Assembly (NCBI GenBank): GCA_903928685.1
Contig: CAIYRS010000016.1
Coordinates: 1 to 54,450, forward strand
DNA: 54,450 nucleotides
Source of the DNA: an uncultured Methylococcaceae bacterium
GTDB taxonomy: Bacteria > Pseudomonadota > Gammaproteobacteria > Methylococcales > Methylomonadaceae
Direction of reading: 5' to 3'
The notes below the pieces were generated by a model. That model did no database searches. It was not told the origin of the DNA and worked only from the letters and a program-made list of their open reading frames with translations. Below, in pieces: positions 42,010-52,768 of the stretch; positions within the stretch are counted from its first letter, which is position 1; each line of letters begins with the position of its first letter. The position numbers were made by a program, and so were the translations under genes.

Positions 42010-42456
42010 TTTTTTAACTTCTTCTTTTGGGGCTTCTGCTGGCTTAGTCGGCTCTTTTTTATCCGATTCTTTTTCGGATTTAGAAATCACCGTGGTATAG
42101 CATTCCAACAAACTTTCTGTGTAATTGGTATGGGCTTCTGCCAAGGCTTTTGGCGAACCAAATTCCGTCCGCAATTCTTCCATGGTTTTTTTCGGGTCTT
42201 CGGCTTTCATTAAAGTCAGCATTTTTGCGTAACTGCGGTAAGCCGTCATGCGCTGTGGATCCAAGGCAAACACCCCAGGCATGTTCTGTGCGGATAAATC
42301 CACCACACAATCCGCCATGTATTCAGGGGTGATTTTATAATCTTTCAAATCCGGCTCTTTTTCCATTTGTTCCAAAACCGCTTGGTAGTATTGTTGCTTA
42401 TCCGCACACGCGGTCAATAACAAGGCGGCAAGAATTATCAGTAAGCGTTTGTTCAT
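42007..42456 (-). CDS. Small lipoprotein of unknown function
   Basis: The 149-residue protein has signal and lipobox LLLTACAD, a helical body (QQYYQAVLEQMEKEPDLKDY, RMTAYRSYAKMLTLMKAEDP), two later cysteines and a low-complexity Lys/Glu/Pro tail (KKEPTKPAEAPKEEVKK). The stop codon lies in the terminal bases of a MITE-like element, so the tail may have been trimmed or extended by the insertion. No family recognised. Confidence 0.72.
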   Translation of the reverse strand: MNKRLLIILAALLLTACADKQQYYQAVLEQMEKEPDLKDYKITPEYMADCVVDLSAQNMPGVFALDPQRMTAYRSYAKMLTLMKAEDPKKTMEELRTEFGSPKALAEAHTNYTESLLECYTTVISKSEKESDKKEPTKPAEAPKEEVKK

Positions 42457-42537
42457 GGTATTTTTTTCTTATTAGGTTGGGAAGGCTTAAGCGTAAAAGG
42501 TGTTTTAAGCTATAAATATATATGTTAATTCATAAAA

Positions 42538-43293
42538 TCATAATTCCGTCATCGCTTGTGCAATCCAAGCGGCGGCTTCGGCATTAATATCAGTGGCTTT
42601 ACGGCCTTTGGTTTCAATTACTGGGCCGATTTTTACTGTAATCGTGCCAGGATATTTTAAAAAACTATTGCGCGACCAATACTCGCCAGCATTATGGGCA
42701 ACCGGAATTACTGGATAGCCAGTTTTCTCTGCCAAAAGTGCGCCACCCGCATTGAATTTTTTTTCCTCACCTGGCGCAACCCGCGTGCCTTCAGGAAAAA
42801 CCACCACCCAAATGCCTTCATCTAAACAAGCTTTGCCTTGTTTCAGCAGAATTTTCAACGATTCCCGTTGTTTGCTGCGGTCAATGGCTATCGGTTTTAA
42901 CATCGCCAAGGCCCAACCCCAAACAGGTATCTTCAGCAAGGACTGCTTTAGCAAAGCGGTTTGTATCGGAAAAATCAACCGTAATGCAATGGTTTCAAAA
43001 GCAGATTGGTGTTTGCACAAGACGATACCGACATCAATGCCTTTAATATGCTCCAAGCCTTCAACCTTATAATCCAAACCACAACAAACTTTGGCAGTCC
43101 ATAAAATTAACGCCACCCACAGTTTAGCCATGTGATAGCGGACGGCAAACGGAAAGCCCGCGCAGACCAGCACAATTGGCCCTATGGCTAGCGCGGTGGT
43201 CATCATGGTGATAAACAACAACGCCGAGCCGAGATAAAGCCGGATTTTATTGCCTTGAAATGAGGTATTGGGTTGCGTCATAAAGCGTGTCAA
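42538..43293 (-). CDS. plsC: 1-acyl-sn-glycerol-3-phosphate acyltransferase
   Basis: The 251-residue membrane enzyme makes phosphatidic acid. Catalytic block CKHQSAFETIALR is the HX4E form seen in the paralogue next to gmhB. FPEGTRVAPGEEKKFNAGG is the phosphate-binding motif, preceded by PIAIDRSKQRESL. An N-terminal membrane helix (FITMMTTALAIGPIVLVCAG) anchors it. It overlaps gmhB by 47 bases from the first ATG; a second ATG at 43281 is an alternative. It is the last gene of the glyQS-gmhB-plsC operon. Confidence 0.92.
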   Translation of the reverse strand: MTRFMTQPNTSFQGNKIRLYLGSALLFITMMTTALAIGPIVLVCAGFPFAVRYHMAKLWVALILWTAKVCCGLDYKVEGLEHIKGIDVGIVLCKHQSAFETIALRLIFPIQTALLKQSLLKIPVWGWALAMLKPIAIDRSKQRESLKILLKQGKACLDEGIWVVVFPEGTRVAPGEEKKFNAGGALLAEKTGYPVIPVAHNAGEYWSRNSFLKYPGTITVKIGPVIETKGRKATDINAEAAAWIAQAMTEL

Positions 43294-43786
43294 AGATTAG
43301 GCAGTTAAGGTTAGGATGTTCGGTTAAAGTTTTTAGGCCATTGCCCGTTTTCACCAGCACAGGCTGTGCGCCAGCGGCAATGCCAGCTTGTAAATCGCGG
43401 TAAGAATCGCCAACCATCCACGTTGCAGATAAGTCGATTTGATGCTCGGTGGCACATTGCAGCAACAAACCTGGCTTAGGTTTGCGGCATTCACAAGTGC
43501 TGCCCGGGCCATGCGGGCAATAATAAATCGCGCTGATATTGCCGCCATGCTCAATCGCCATACGCTGCATTTTGGCATGGATTTGCGCCAAGTCGGCTTC
43601 GGTAAACATGCCCCGCGCCAAACCGGATTGGTTGGTAATGACTGCGACTTGGTAGCCGTGCTGATTGAGCAAAGCAATGGCTTCTAAACTGCCAGCAAGC
43701 GGCTGCCATTCATCCGGCGATTTGATGAAATCGTGGGATTCTTGGTTGATGACGCCGTCGCGGTCTAGGAGGATAAATTTAGACAT
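43247..43786 (-). CDS. gmhB: D-glycero-beta-D-manno-heptose 1,7-bisphosphate 7-phosphatase
   Basis: This 179-residue HAD phosphatase makes the heptose precursor of LPS core. Motif I LLDRDGVINQES, motif II VITNQSGLARG, zinc site CPHGPGSTCECRKPKPG (three Cys and a His) and MVGDSYRDLQAGIAAG are all present. Its place after glyS is conserved in gammaproteobacteria, but here a toxin-antitoxin pair separates the two. Confidence 0.95.
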   Translation of the reverse strand: MSKFILLDRDGVINQESHDFIKSPDEWQPLAGSLEAIALLNQHGYQVAVITNQSGLARGMFTEADLAQIHAKMQRMAIEHGGNISAIYYCPHGPGSTCECRKPKPGLLLQCATEHQIDLSATWMVGDSYRDLQAGIAAGAQPVLVKTGNGLKTLTEHPNLNCLIFDTLYDATQYLISRQ

Positions 43787-43802
43787 AGTTATTTTTCAAG
43801 GC

Positions 43803-44188
43803 TTACCAAATTGTAGCCACTGGATATTGGGCAATGAAATGATCTGGCGTCAGCATGGTTAATTCATGTTCAATGGCTTGGCAAACTAACATCCTATCGA
43901 ACGGATCTCGGTGATGGCTAAGTAATCGTCCCAGTTGCAATACCGCTGTGTGGTTCAGAGGCAAAATATCAATACGATGTTGCTCACATTGCTGGTTAAT
44001 AAATATCTCAGGTTGGTCAGGCAAAGCCAGTTTTCCTATGCCATGTTTAACCAACATTTCCCAAATAGATACCACACTCAGAGCGATGCTGTTATCTGCA
44101 TTTTGAAAAATGTCTTTCGCTTTTGCTGTCAATTCTGGGGCATCGGTGGTCAGCCAAATAAAAGCACAGGTATCCAATAAAACCCGCA

Positions 44189-44189
<1 letters not shown>
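43803..44189 (-). CDS. vapC: VapC-type PIN toxin
   Basis: From the ATG at 44189 the protein has 128 residues. The PIN nuclease acids are in LLDTCAFIWL (Asp), SVVSIWEMLVK (Glu) and SHHRDPFDRMLVCQA (two Asp). It is an RNase of the VapC group, neutralised by the gene before it, whose TGA overlaps the ATG by one base (a GTG three bases earlier is possible). It stands between glyS and gmhB, 16 bases before gmhB. Confidence 0.92.
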
Positions 44190-46485
<2,296 letters not shown>

Positions 46486-46512
46486 AGGGCGACCTTTTTT
46501 AATTAATTGTTG

Positions 46513-47061
46513 CTACAGGTTTTGTAACGTGGTTTTGTCGGCGTTATATGGGTTTGCTTTCAGATGCTCAATCCATTTGGCTAATAGATTGATACCGCTA
46601 GCATTATGTGATTTCAAATCCCGAAATAATTTTTTGAATCGAGGGTCATTTTTACTAATTTCTCCCTTCATGTTGACAAGCTCTTCTAGCGTTGTCGGTA
46701 AGTCATAAGTATCTAAAGAAATATTCACTTGTTGAGCTTCATTAAGAATCCATTTTTCAATCGGTTCGTGGAAAATTAAATAGTGGTTTCTATTGGGGCG
46801 AATATGGAGTTCTAAATTATTTTTGGATACCAACAATTCATAATCATTGGTATGTTCCAGTTTCCGTTTATCCCTATCCACAATGCCAACAGCGAAATTG
46901 TCGTTCAATCGCGTCCTGATTAATTTAACAACATCATTGCAATTGTGCTGGTGATTGTACCCTTGAGAACCTTTAAACTTTTGTGGTGGAACAATCGTTT
47001 CAACCAAATTGGTATCTAAGTAACACTCTGGGATGATGTGGTAATTAATATTCTTAATCAT
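46513..47061 (-). CDS. Small TOPRIM-like partner, pair 2
   Basis: The 182-residue protein has a TOPRIM-like core: YHIIPECYLDTNLVETIVPP (Glu) and NFAVGIVDRDKRKLEH (Asp-x-Asp). A predicted helix KLIRTRLNDN lies between, then HEPIEKWILNEAQQ. It overlaps the ATPase at 47054 by eight bases. It ends 27 bases before glyS. It is A+T-richer than glyS. I take it as the effector or nuclease subunit of the pair, by analogy only. Confidence 0.68.
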   Translation of the reverse strand: MIKNINYHIIPECYLDTNLVETIVPPQKFKGSQGYNHQHNCNDVVKLIRTRLNDNFAVGIVDRDKRKLEHTNDYELLVSKNNLELHIRPNRNHYLIFHEPIEKWILNEAQQVNISLDTYDLPTTLEELVNMKGEISKNDPRFKKLFRDLKSHNASGINLLAKWIEHLKANPYNADKTTLQNL

Positions 47062-48247
47062 CCGTAAATAATTCGTGGTTGAAAAATAAATCTATACCGT
47101 ATTGGTAAACATCGTTTACCTCTTCGTCAGTCAACCGTCTAATCACAGTTTCGCCATTTTTAAAATTGGCGATGAAAATAGCTACGTCATTGCGCTCATA
47201 TTCCAAGAAATCATTTAATACATAAGGACTGTGAGTGGCGATGAAAAATTGATTGGTTTCAGAGTCGATAATATCCTGGGTGATTTGCCGTATGTAAGGC
47301 GGGAAACAGTGGGCTTCGGGTTCTTCGAAAAGCAGAATAGAGTTTTTATTAGAGCCGATTGCTGTTTTGAAAAATATTATCCTTTGTAACGTATCGGCTA
47401 TAGAGCTGTAAGGAAAAGACAACATTGAGTTACCATCTTTCAATGTTTTCATTATTCTCAGTGTATTGCTTGTTTTATCAAGCAGAAGATTTAAACCGTA
47501 TGCTGAAAATAATTTTGCTAAATCTTTTTCAATTTTATTTTCTTGAATTGCATCAAGTAAATTGATTCCACTAGGCGGTATTAGATAAAAACGTTCGATT
47601 ATTTTATTGTTGATTTGTAATTCATGGGGGAACTTATAAATCTTAACTTTCGGATTTGGGTAATATTCCTTCACAATGTCATTACGTAAGGCCATTAATT
47701 CACTTAGCTGTCGATCTATGGATTCAAGAGCGCGTTTATCTGCAGAGTCATGATCTAAACCGGTAATCCTGTTTTTTACGCCTTCACCTTTCTCATTGAA
47801 ATAGATTTCGGCAAATTCCTTATCTTCCGGCAAATATGAATTGTCTGACTTTAAATTAAGCTGATTATCTAATTTAATGGATATTTCATTATTATCTGCA
47901 TTCAAATCTGTCCTAATTTTAAAACGAACAAACGGCGATTGACCCGGCTCATCATAAAACCTAGCAGTGCATTCATCGTTATCAGTTTCAATGCAAATTT
48001 GGTCATTTTGGAAATTACTGTCAAAAAACAGCTCAACAAAAGATTCCACTCTGACAAAATGAGTTAATTTTTTGTCAGGGTTATATTTGAAATAAGGCAA
48101 ACTAAACAACCCAATCGCCTCCAAAATATTAGACTTCCCCACATTCGGCTTACCAATCAGCAAATTAATACGCTTGCAATCGCTTAAGGTCACATCCTTA
48201 AGTGATTTGAAATTAGTAATCCGAACCGAATTGAAGAAATTTGCCAT
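47054..48247 (-). CDS. OLD-like AAA/ABC ATPase, pair 2
   Basis: The 397-residue protein begins FFNSVRITNFKSLKDVTLSD. Walker A is LLIGKPNVGKSNILEA, the signature region FPYSSIADTLQRIIFF, Walker B SILLFEEPEAHCFPPY and the H-switch FFIATHSPYVLNDF. The insert between the motifs has a DUF-like helical domain. It is coupled to the TOPRIM-like gene downstream. It lies between glyQ and glyS with pair 3, in the same direction, so it may be carried by the glyQS promoter; 110 bases separate it from pair 3. Confidence 0.85.
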   Translation of the reverse strand: MANFFNSVRITNFKSLKDVTLSDCKRINLLIGKPNVGKSNILEAIGLFSLPYFKYNPDKKLTHFVRVESFVELFFDSNFQNDQICIETDNDECTARFYDEPGQSPFVRFKIRTDLNADNNEISIKLDNQLNLKSDNSYLPEDKEFAEIYFNEKGEGVKNRITGLDHDSADKRALESIDRQLSELMALRNDIVKEYYPNPKVKIYKFPHELQINNKIIERFYLIPPSGINLLDAIQENKIEKDLAKLFSAYGLNLLLDKTSNTLRIMKTLKDGNSMLSFPYSSIADTLQRIIFFKTAIGSNKNSILLFEEPEAHCFPPYIRQITQDIIDSETNQFFIATHSPYVLNDFLEYERNDVAIFIANFKNGETVIRRLTDEEVNDVYQYGIDLFFNHELFTDD

Positions 48248-48357
48248 GTTATTTTGCTACCGATTCGCTAAGCGCAGAAAACCAGCAGCTTTGAATAAAG
48301 TTGCTGTAGTGATGGGTTTGATGGCAAGTTACTGATGGTGTTATCGACATAATCACG

Positions 48358-48879
48358 TTAGTTATTCAGGCGTTTCAATTCGTTGCAAGCATGATGCAAG
48401 GAAGAAGGAGCATTGTCAGGCAAGCTGTAAATGCAGACTTTTCTTTTTAAATCTTTTGCAAACTTCGAAGGTTCTGCTTGCTGATATAGCCTTTTATAGT
48501 CTTGTGTTTCATCAATGGCATTTCCATCTATAAAATGAAACCAAGATTCAATGTTTCTTGAGGGTGAAAACAACAAGATTTTTTCGGTAGTATTCGGAGA
48601 ATAGGTTTTTCTTAAACTAGCCAGATGATTTTTTGTGTCATCATCAATCATTACGACCAAAATGTAACTTAATCTGTTTTTACTATGAAAAGCTTTTAGC
48701 TCTTTTTCGTAGTTTTCTTTTACAAATACTGCACCAGAACCTGTACTTCTGCCTTTAGGGTTATGTCTAGGAATAATATTTCGGGAATTGAATCCCATTA
48801 ATTCCAAATACTTTCTAGCAAAATGAAAGTGAGTAGTGTCTTCGCACAATATGCAAACTTGCGCGTTTCTATTGCTCAT
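48358..48879 (-). CDS. Small TOPRIM-like partner, pair 3
   Basis: From the ATG at 48879 (MSNRNAQVCILCED; AGAGG site) it has 173 residues; an earlier ATG at 48927 is less likely. Core features are CILCEDTTHFHFARKYLELMG (Glu), LVVMIDDDTKNH (Asp-rich strand end) and SPSRNIESWFHFIDG. It overlaps the ATPase by 11 bases. The layout resembles DUF4276 or RloB-type partners of AAA ATPases. It shares no obvious sequence with the partners of pairs 1 and 2. Confidence 0.7.
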   Translation of the reverse strand: MSNRNAQVCILCEDTTHFHFARKYLELMGFNSRNIIPRHNPKGRSTGSGAVFVKENYEKELKAFHSKNRLSYILVVMIDDDTKNHLASLRKTYSPNTTEKILLFSPSRNIESWFHFIDGNAIDETQDYKRLYQQAEPSKFAKDLKRKVCIYSLPDNAPSSLHHACNELKRLNN

Positions 48880-49963
48880 AAATCCAGCCTCTTTCCACCA
48901 AATCCGCAATTGAAAGGCCAGTTTCATTTTCGGGGCTAATTTTTTGAAGTCTTGTTAGGTTATTTTCTTTGCTGAACCAATAGCCTGAATCATTAGCTAA
49001 CATATTAATGATTTGGGGATGGTGAGAAATCAATATGGCTTGCAAGTTACGCTCTACACATTGGTCGTAAAGCACATTAAACCAAGGTTGGATTTCTGGT
49101 AAAGCTAAAAAATTTTCCGGTTCGTCAATGCAAATGATCGAGTTTTCTGGCGCACAATAAATCAAAGCATAAAGGGCGATTAATATTTTTTGACCATCTG
49201 AAAGTTCATCAAAGTAATAAGTAACAATTTTTTTCTTGTCATTTGAATCTTCAAAATCTACTTGTAAAACTTTAACTTGCCCTGCTTGTTCAATATTAAA
49301 AATGTCAAATCTGGGCAAAATATCACGCATTGCCTTTTCAAAAACTGACACTTCTCTTCTGTATTTTTCGTTCAGATGAGCAAACCATTCCGCAAAATTT
49401 GAAAAGTCTGTTTGAACTTCTGAATTGGCTTTGTGGATGGTGGATTGCATTTCATAGGTTCTAATTCGAGCTATGAAAACAGAACGTAAATATTGTAAAA
49501 AAACTAAATTAGGAAAAAAACGGGTTATGCTTGATCGTGAATTATCAAGCTCATATTCATGTCCTTTTATTAAATCGAGAGTCTTTCCATCTTTTGACTG
49601 GAAAGCTGGCTCGTTTTTATAGCCTAAGAATTCTTCTTTTAAGCTAAATTCATGAGTTAGATTATCTAGTTCAATAATTAATCTATATTTAAAAACGGTA
49701 TCTTTTATTTCAGCATCAAATTCAAACCGAACTTCGGTTTTCTCTAGTGGATTAGGCGTTAACCAACGAGGTATATCTTTGTAGTCAAAAACATTGTCTA
49801 TTTTTTCCTCTCCAACAATGACTCGCTTTAACTTCGCCAAAACCTCAAAAACCGTAGATTTCCCCGAGCCATTCGCGCCCAAAAAAAGACTAATATCCTG
49901 ATCAAAGTTAATTTCAAAATTAACCAAGCATTTGTAATTATGGACATACAGTCTTTTTAACAT
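48869..49963 (-). CDS. ABC-type ATPase (AAA_21-like), pair 3
   Basis: This 364-residue protein has the classic ATP site: LFLGANGSGKSTVFEVL, signature ELSDGQKILIALYAL, Walker B SIICIDEPENFLALPE and H-loop AILISHHPQIINML. It starts MLKRLYVHNYKCLVNFEINF. The start codon is only 12 bases past the end of glyQ, which is a near-seamless insertion. The signature is more canonical than in pairs 1 and 2, so the three pairs are likely independent acquisitions. Confidence 0.87.
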   Translation of the reverse strand: MLKRLYVHNYKCLVNFEINFDQDISLFLGANGSGKSTVFEVLAKLKRVIVGEEKIDNVFDYKDIPRWLTPNPLEKTEVRFEFDAEIKDTVFKYRLIIELDNLTHEFSLKEEFLGYKNEPAFQSKDGKTLDLIKGHEYELDNSRSSITRFFPNLVFLQYLRSVFIARIRTYEMQSTIHKANSEVQTDFSNFAEWFAHLNEKYRREVSVFEKAMRDILPRFDIFNIEQAGQVKVLQVDFEDSNDKKKIVTYYFDELSDGQKILIALYALIYCAPENSIICIDEPENFLALPEIQPWFNVLYDQCVERNLQAILISHHPQIINMLANDSGYWFSKENNLTRLQKISPENETGLSIADLVERGWIYEQ

Positions 49964-49975
49964 GGCAGATAACCC

Positions 49976-50884
49976 TTAGCTGGTTTGGCACATCGGAAAA
50001 CCCAAAGACTCACGCCGCACATAATAAGCTTCAGCAACCGAACGAGACAAAGTCCGCACCCGCAAGATATAACGTTGGCGTTCGGTGACGGAAATGGCGT
50101 GGCGGGCATCGAGCAGGTTGAAGGTGTGCGAGGCTTTTAAGACCATTTCGTAGGCGGGCAGCGGCAGACCTAACTCAATCAGCTTGACGCATTCTTGCTC
50201 GTAAGTGTCGAAACATTGGAACAAAAACGGCACGTTGGCGTGGTCGAAGTTGAACGATGACATTTCCACTTCGTTTTGGTGGAACACGTCGCCGTAGGTA
50301 ACAATGCCATGTGGCGTGCGTGTCCAGACCAAGTCGTACACGCTTTTTACACCTTGCAAATACATCGCCAAGCGTTCCAAACCGTAGGTGATTTCACCGG
50401 TGACTGGACGGCATTCCAAGCCGCCGACTTGTTGGAAGTAAGTAAATTGCGTAACTTCCATGCCGTTCAGCCAGACTTCCCAGCCTAAGCCCCATGCGCC
50501 TAGCGTGGGCGATTCCCAGTTGTCTTCGACGAAACGGATGTCGTGTTCCAGTAAATCAAAACCCAGCGCGGTCAACGAACCTAAATATAGTTCTTGGATG
50601 TTATCAGGCGACGGTTTGAGCATGACTTGGTATTGGTAGTAATGCTGCAAACGGTTGGGGTTTTCGCCAAAACGCCCGTCGGTAGGGCGGCGCGATGGCT
50701 GTACGTAGGCGGCGTTCCAAGGCTCAGGGCCGATGGCGCGTAAGAAGGTGGCAGGATGGAAAGTACCTGCGCCGACTTCTTGATCTAAGGGTTGCAATAA
50801 GATGCAGCCTTGGTTTGACCAATAGGCTTGCAGCGCAAGGATAAGTCCTTGAAAGGTAGATAAATCGTTGTTTAGACTCGACAC
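49976..50884 (-). CDS. glyQ: Glycyl-tRNA synthetase alpha subunit
   Basis: The 302-residue catalytic subunit contains [78 protein letters not shown] and the class II motif [13 protein letters not shown]. Start is GTG. It is the first gene of the operon. Its natural neighbour glyS is now 3.5 kb away behind two ATPase pairs. Confidence 0.97.
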   Translation of the reverse strand: MSSLNNDLSTFQGLILALQAYWSNQGCILLQPLDQEVGAGTFHPATFLRAIGPEPWNAAYVQPSRRPTDGRFGENPNRLQHYYQYQVMLKPSPDNIQELYLGSLTALGFDLLEHDIRFVEDNWESPTLGAWGLGWEVWLNGMEVTQFTYFQQVGGLECRPVTGEITYGLERLAMYLQGVKSVYDLVWTRTPHGIVTYGDVFHQNEVEMSSFNFDHANVPFLFQCFDTYEQECVKLIELGLPLPAYEMVLKASHTFNLLDARHAISVTERQRYILRVRTLSRSVAEAYYVRRESLGFPMCQTS

Positions 50885-50992
50885 GGTGGGCTTTGTTGGG
50901 TTGAGTTATAAAGGGCGAGATTATACCGTAAAACCCTAGGCTTGGCGGGCGGCTGCGGTATTTTCAGGCATAGGGTTTAAATCAGTAGCGCT

Positions 50993-51457
50993 TTAATGTC
51001 CTGAATGCTTCTTACTGGGTTCAGTCATTTCGCTTCTACGCAGGTTATAGGCTTCCGCGTTTTTTCCGGTGAAGAAGTTGCTGTGTTCATCCAATTGAGT
51101 AAGGGCATTTTCACCGACAAAATAATGGCGGATGGTGGCCTCTTTTTTAGCAATTAAATCAATGGTATTGGTTTTTTCGCCCCAATTAAATTTACCTTTT
51201 TCAACAAACTCGCGTTCGGATTTACCGACGAATTGGGTCATCAAGATATAGCTACCGTTACTGTTTAACGCCAACGAGGTTTTAATGCCTTTACAATCGG
51301 CGCAGGGTGTAAAACCGTAATAAACCCCAGGCCAATCGATGCTATTTTCGGCATGATGGGCATCGTGGCTTTCGGGGGCTTCGGCAAAAACCGCCGTGTT
51401 AATTGCAAATAAAGCCAGAACTGCAAGCCGTGTTAGTGATTTTTTTAATATTGGCAT
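50993..51457 (-). CDS. NlpE-like N-terminal domain protein, exported
   Basis: From the ATG at 51457 (AGGTGA site) it has 154 residues with a Sec signal ending NTAVFAEAPE. The core is YYGFTPCADCKGIKTSLAL, the CxxC signature of the copper-resistance lipoprotein NlpE, then YILMTQFVGKSEREFVEKGKF. It has no lipobox, so it should be soluble in the periplasm. His-rich ends (SHDAHHAEN, SKKHSGH) suggest metal binding. The role in envelope or copper stress is by family. Confidence 0.82.
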   Translation of the reverse strand: MPILKKSLTRLAVLALFAINTAVFAEAPESHDAHHAENSIDWPGVYYGFTPCADCKGIKTSLALNSNGSYILMTQFVGKSEREFVEKGKFNWGEKTNTIDLIAKKEATIRHYFVGENALTQLDEHSNFFTGKNAEAYNLRRSEMTEPSKKHSGH

Positions 51458-51529
51458 AGTGTTCACCTGGAGAGGGTTTGTTGGATGAATAAACGATGGG
51501 CTTCCTTGCGTTCAGCCCATCCTACCGCG

Positions 51530-52732
51530 CTATCTATTCTGGGTAATCTTAATAGTTGGATTCATTTTAGGCTGTTGTCCACCTGTTTCTTCTTCTTTTT
51601 CCTCTTCTTTACTGATTGCTTGTAAAGTCAAGCCACCTGCTTCTGTGGGATTTTCAGGGGCGATTGAGCCTAGGCCTTCGCTCAGGTTGATTTTTAATTT
51701 CAAGTTATTGGGCGAATCGGAGTTATGCAAGGCTTCTTCTAAGGTGATTGTGCCTTCTTTAAACAGCCTTAACAGATGGCTATCAAAGGTTTGCATACCG
51801 ATATTTTCAGACTTTTCCATGGCTTCTTTGATGCTGTGCATCTCGCCTTTCAAGATTAAATCCCGAATAAGCTGGGAAGTCAGCAAAATCTCGAACGCCG
51901 CGGCGCGTTTGCCTGTTACCGTCGGCACTAATCGCTGCGAGATGAAGGCTTTCATATTCAAAGATAAATCCAGCAACAACTGGTGACGACGTTCTTCGGG
52001 GAAAAAATTGATGATGCGGTCTAAGGCTTGGTTGGAGTTGTTGGCGTGCAGGGTGGAAATGCACAAATGCCCAGTTTCGGCAAACGCTAAGGCGTGTTCC
52101 ATGGTTTCGCGGGTGCGTATTTCGCCAATTAAGATAACGTCCGGGGCTTGCCGCAAGGTGTTTTTTAGCGCGTCTTCGTAACTTAAGGTATCAACGCCCA
52201 CTTCCCGTTGGTTAACGATGGATTTTTTGTGGGAATGGACATATTCAATCGGGTCTTCAATGGTGATGATATGCCCAGATGAATTGGTATTGCGGTAATC
52301 AATCAAAGCCGCCAGCGAGGTGGATTTACCCGAACCCGTACCGCCAACAAACAAGACCAAGCCGCGCTTTTCCATGACGATGTTTTTTAGGATGATAGGC
52401 AAGCCCAATTTATCGGCATCAGGAATATCCACCTTAATATTCCGTATAACCAAGGCATGGGAGTTGCGCTGCTTAAATATATTTACCCGAAATCGTCCAA
52501 TACCGGGCTCAGAAATAGCCAGATTCATTTCAGGCAAATGCTCAAAGGCCTTGCGCTGGTCTTCATCCATCACTTCATCAGCGATGGCTTTTAACCGCTC
52601 TTTGGTTAAGCGGATGTTTTCAATGGGTTTGAGTACGCCTTGGAATTTTGCGGCAGGTGGCGCATCAGTGGTTAGATAAAGGTCAGAGCCGTCATTGGTG
52701 ACAAGGATTTTTAAGTAATCTTTTAATTCCAT
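51530..52732 (-). CDS. pilU: PilU-type twitching motility ATPase
   Basis: The 400-residue AAA+ secretion ATPase has Walker A FVGGTGSGKSTSLAAL, Asp box IITIEDPIEYVHSHKK, Walker B VILIGEIRTRETMEHAL and His box HLCISTLHANNSNQALDR. NSDSPNNLKLKINLSEG at the end is the PilU-type tail. It assists PilT in retracting type IV pili. The last 40 residues (Glu-rich EEEKEEETGGQQ) are an extra tail. No other pil gene is in the window. Confidence 0.92.
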   Translation of the reverse strand: MELKDYLKILVTNDGSDLYLTTDAPPAAKFQGVLKPIENIRLTKERLKAIADEVMDEDQRKAFEHLPEMNLAISEPGIGRFRVNIFKQRNSHALVIRNIKVDIPDADKLGLPIILKNIVMEKRGLVLFVGGTGSGKSTSLAALIDYRNTNSSGHIITIEDPIEYVHSHKKSIVNQREVGVDTLSYEDALKNTLRQAPDVILIGEIRTRETMEHALAFAETGHLCISTLHANNSNQALDRIINFFPEERRHQLLLDLSLNMKAFISQRLVPTVTGKRAAAFEILLTSQLIRDLILKGEMHSIKEAMEKSENIGMQTFDSHLLRLFKEGTITLEEALHNSDSPNNLKLKINLSEGLGSIAPENPTEAGGLTLQAISKEEEKEEETGGQQPKMNPTIKITQNR

Positions 52733-52768
52733 AGTGAAGCCCGCTTAAAGTAGTGTGAAATTAGTGTC

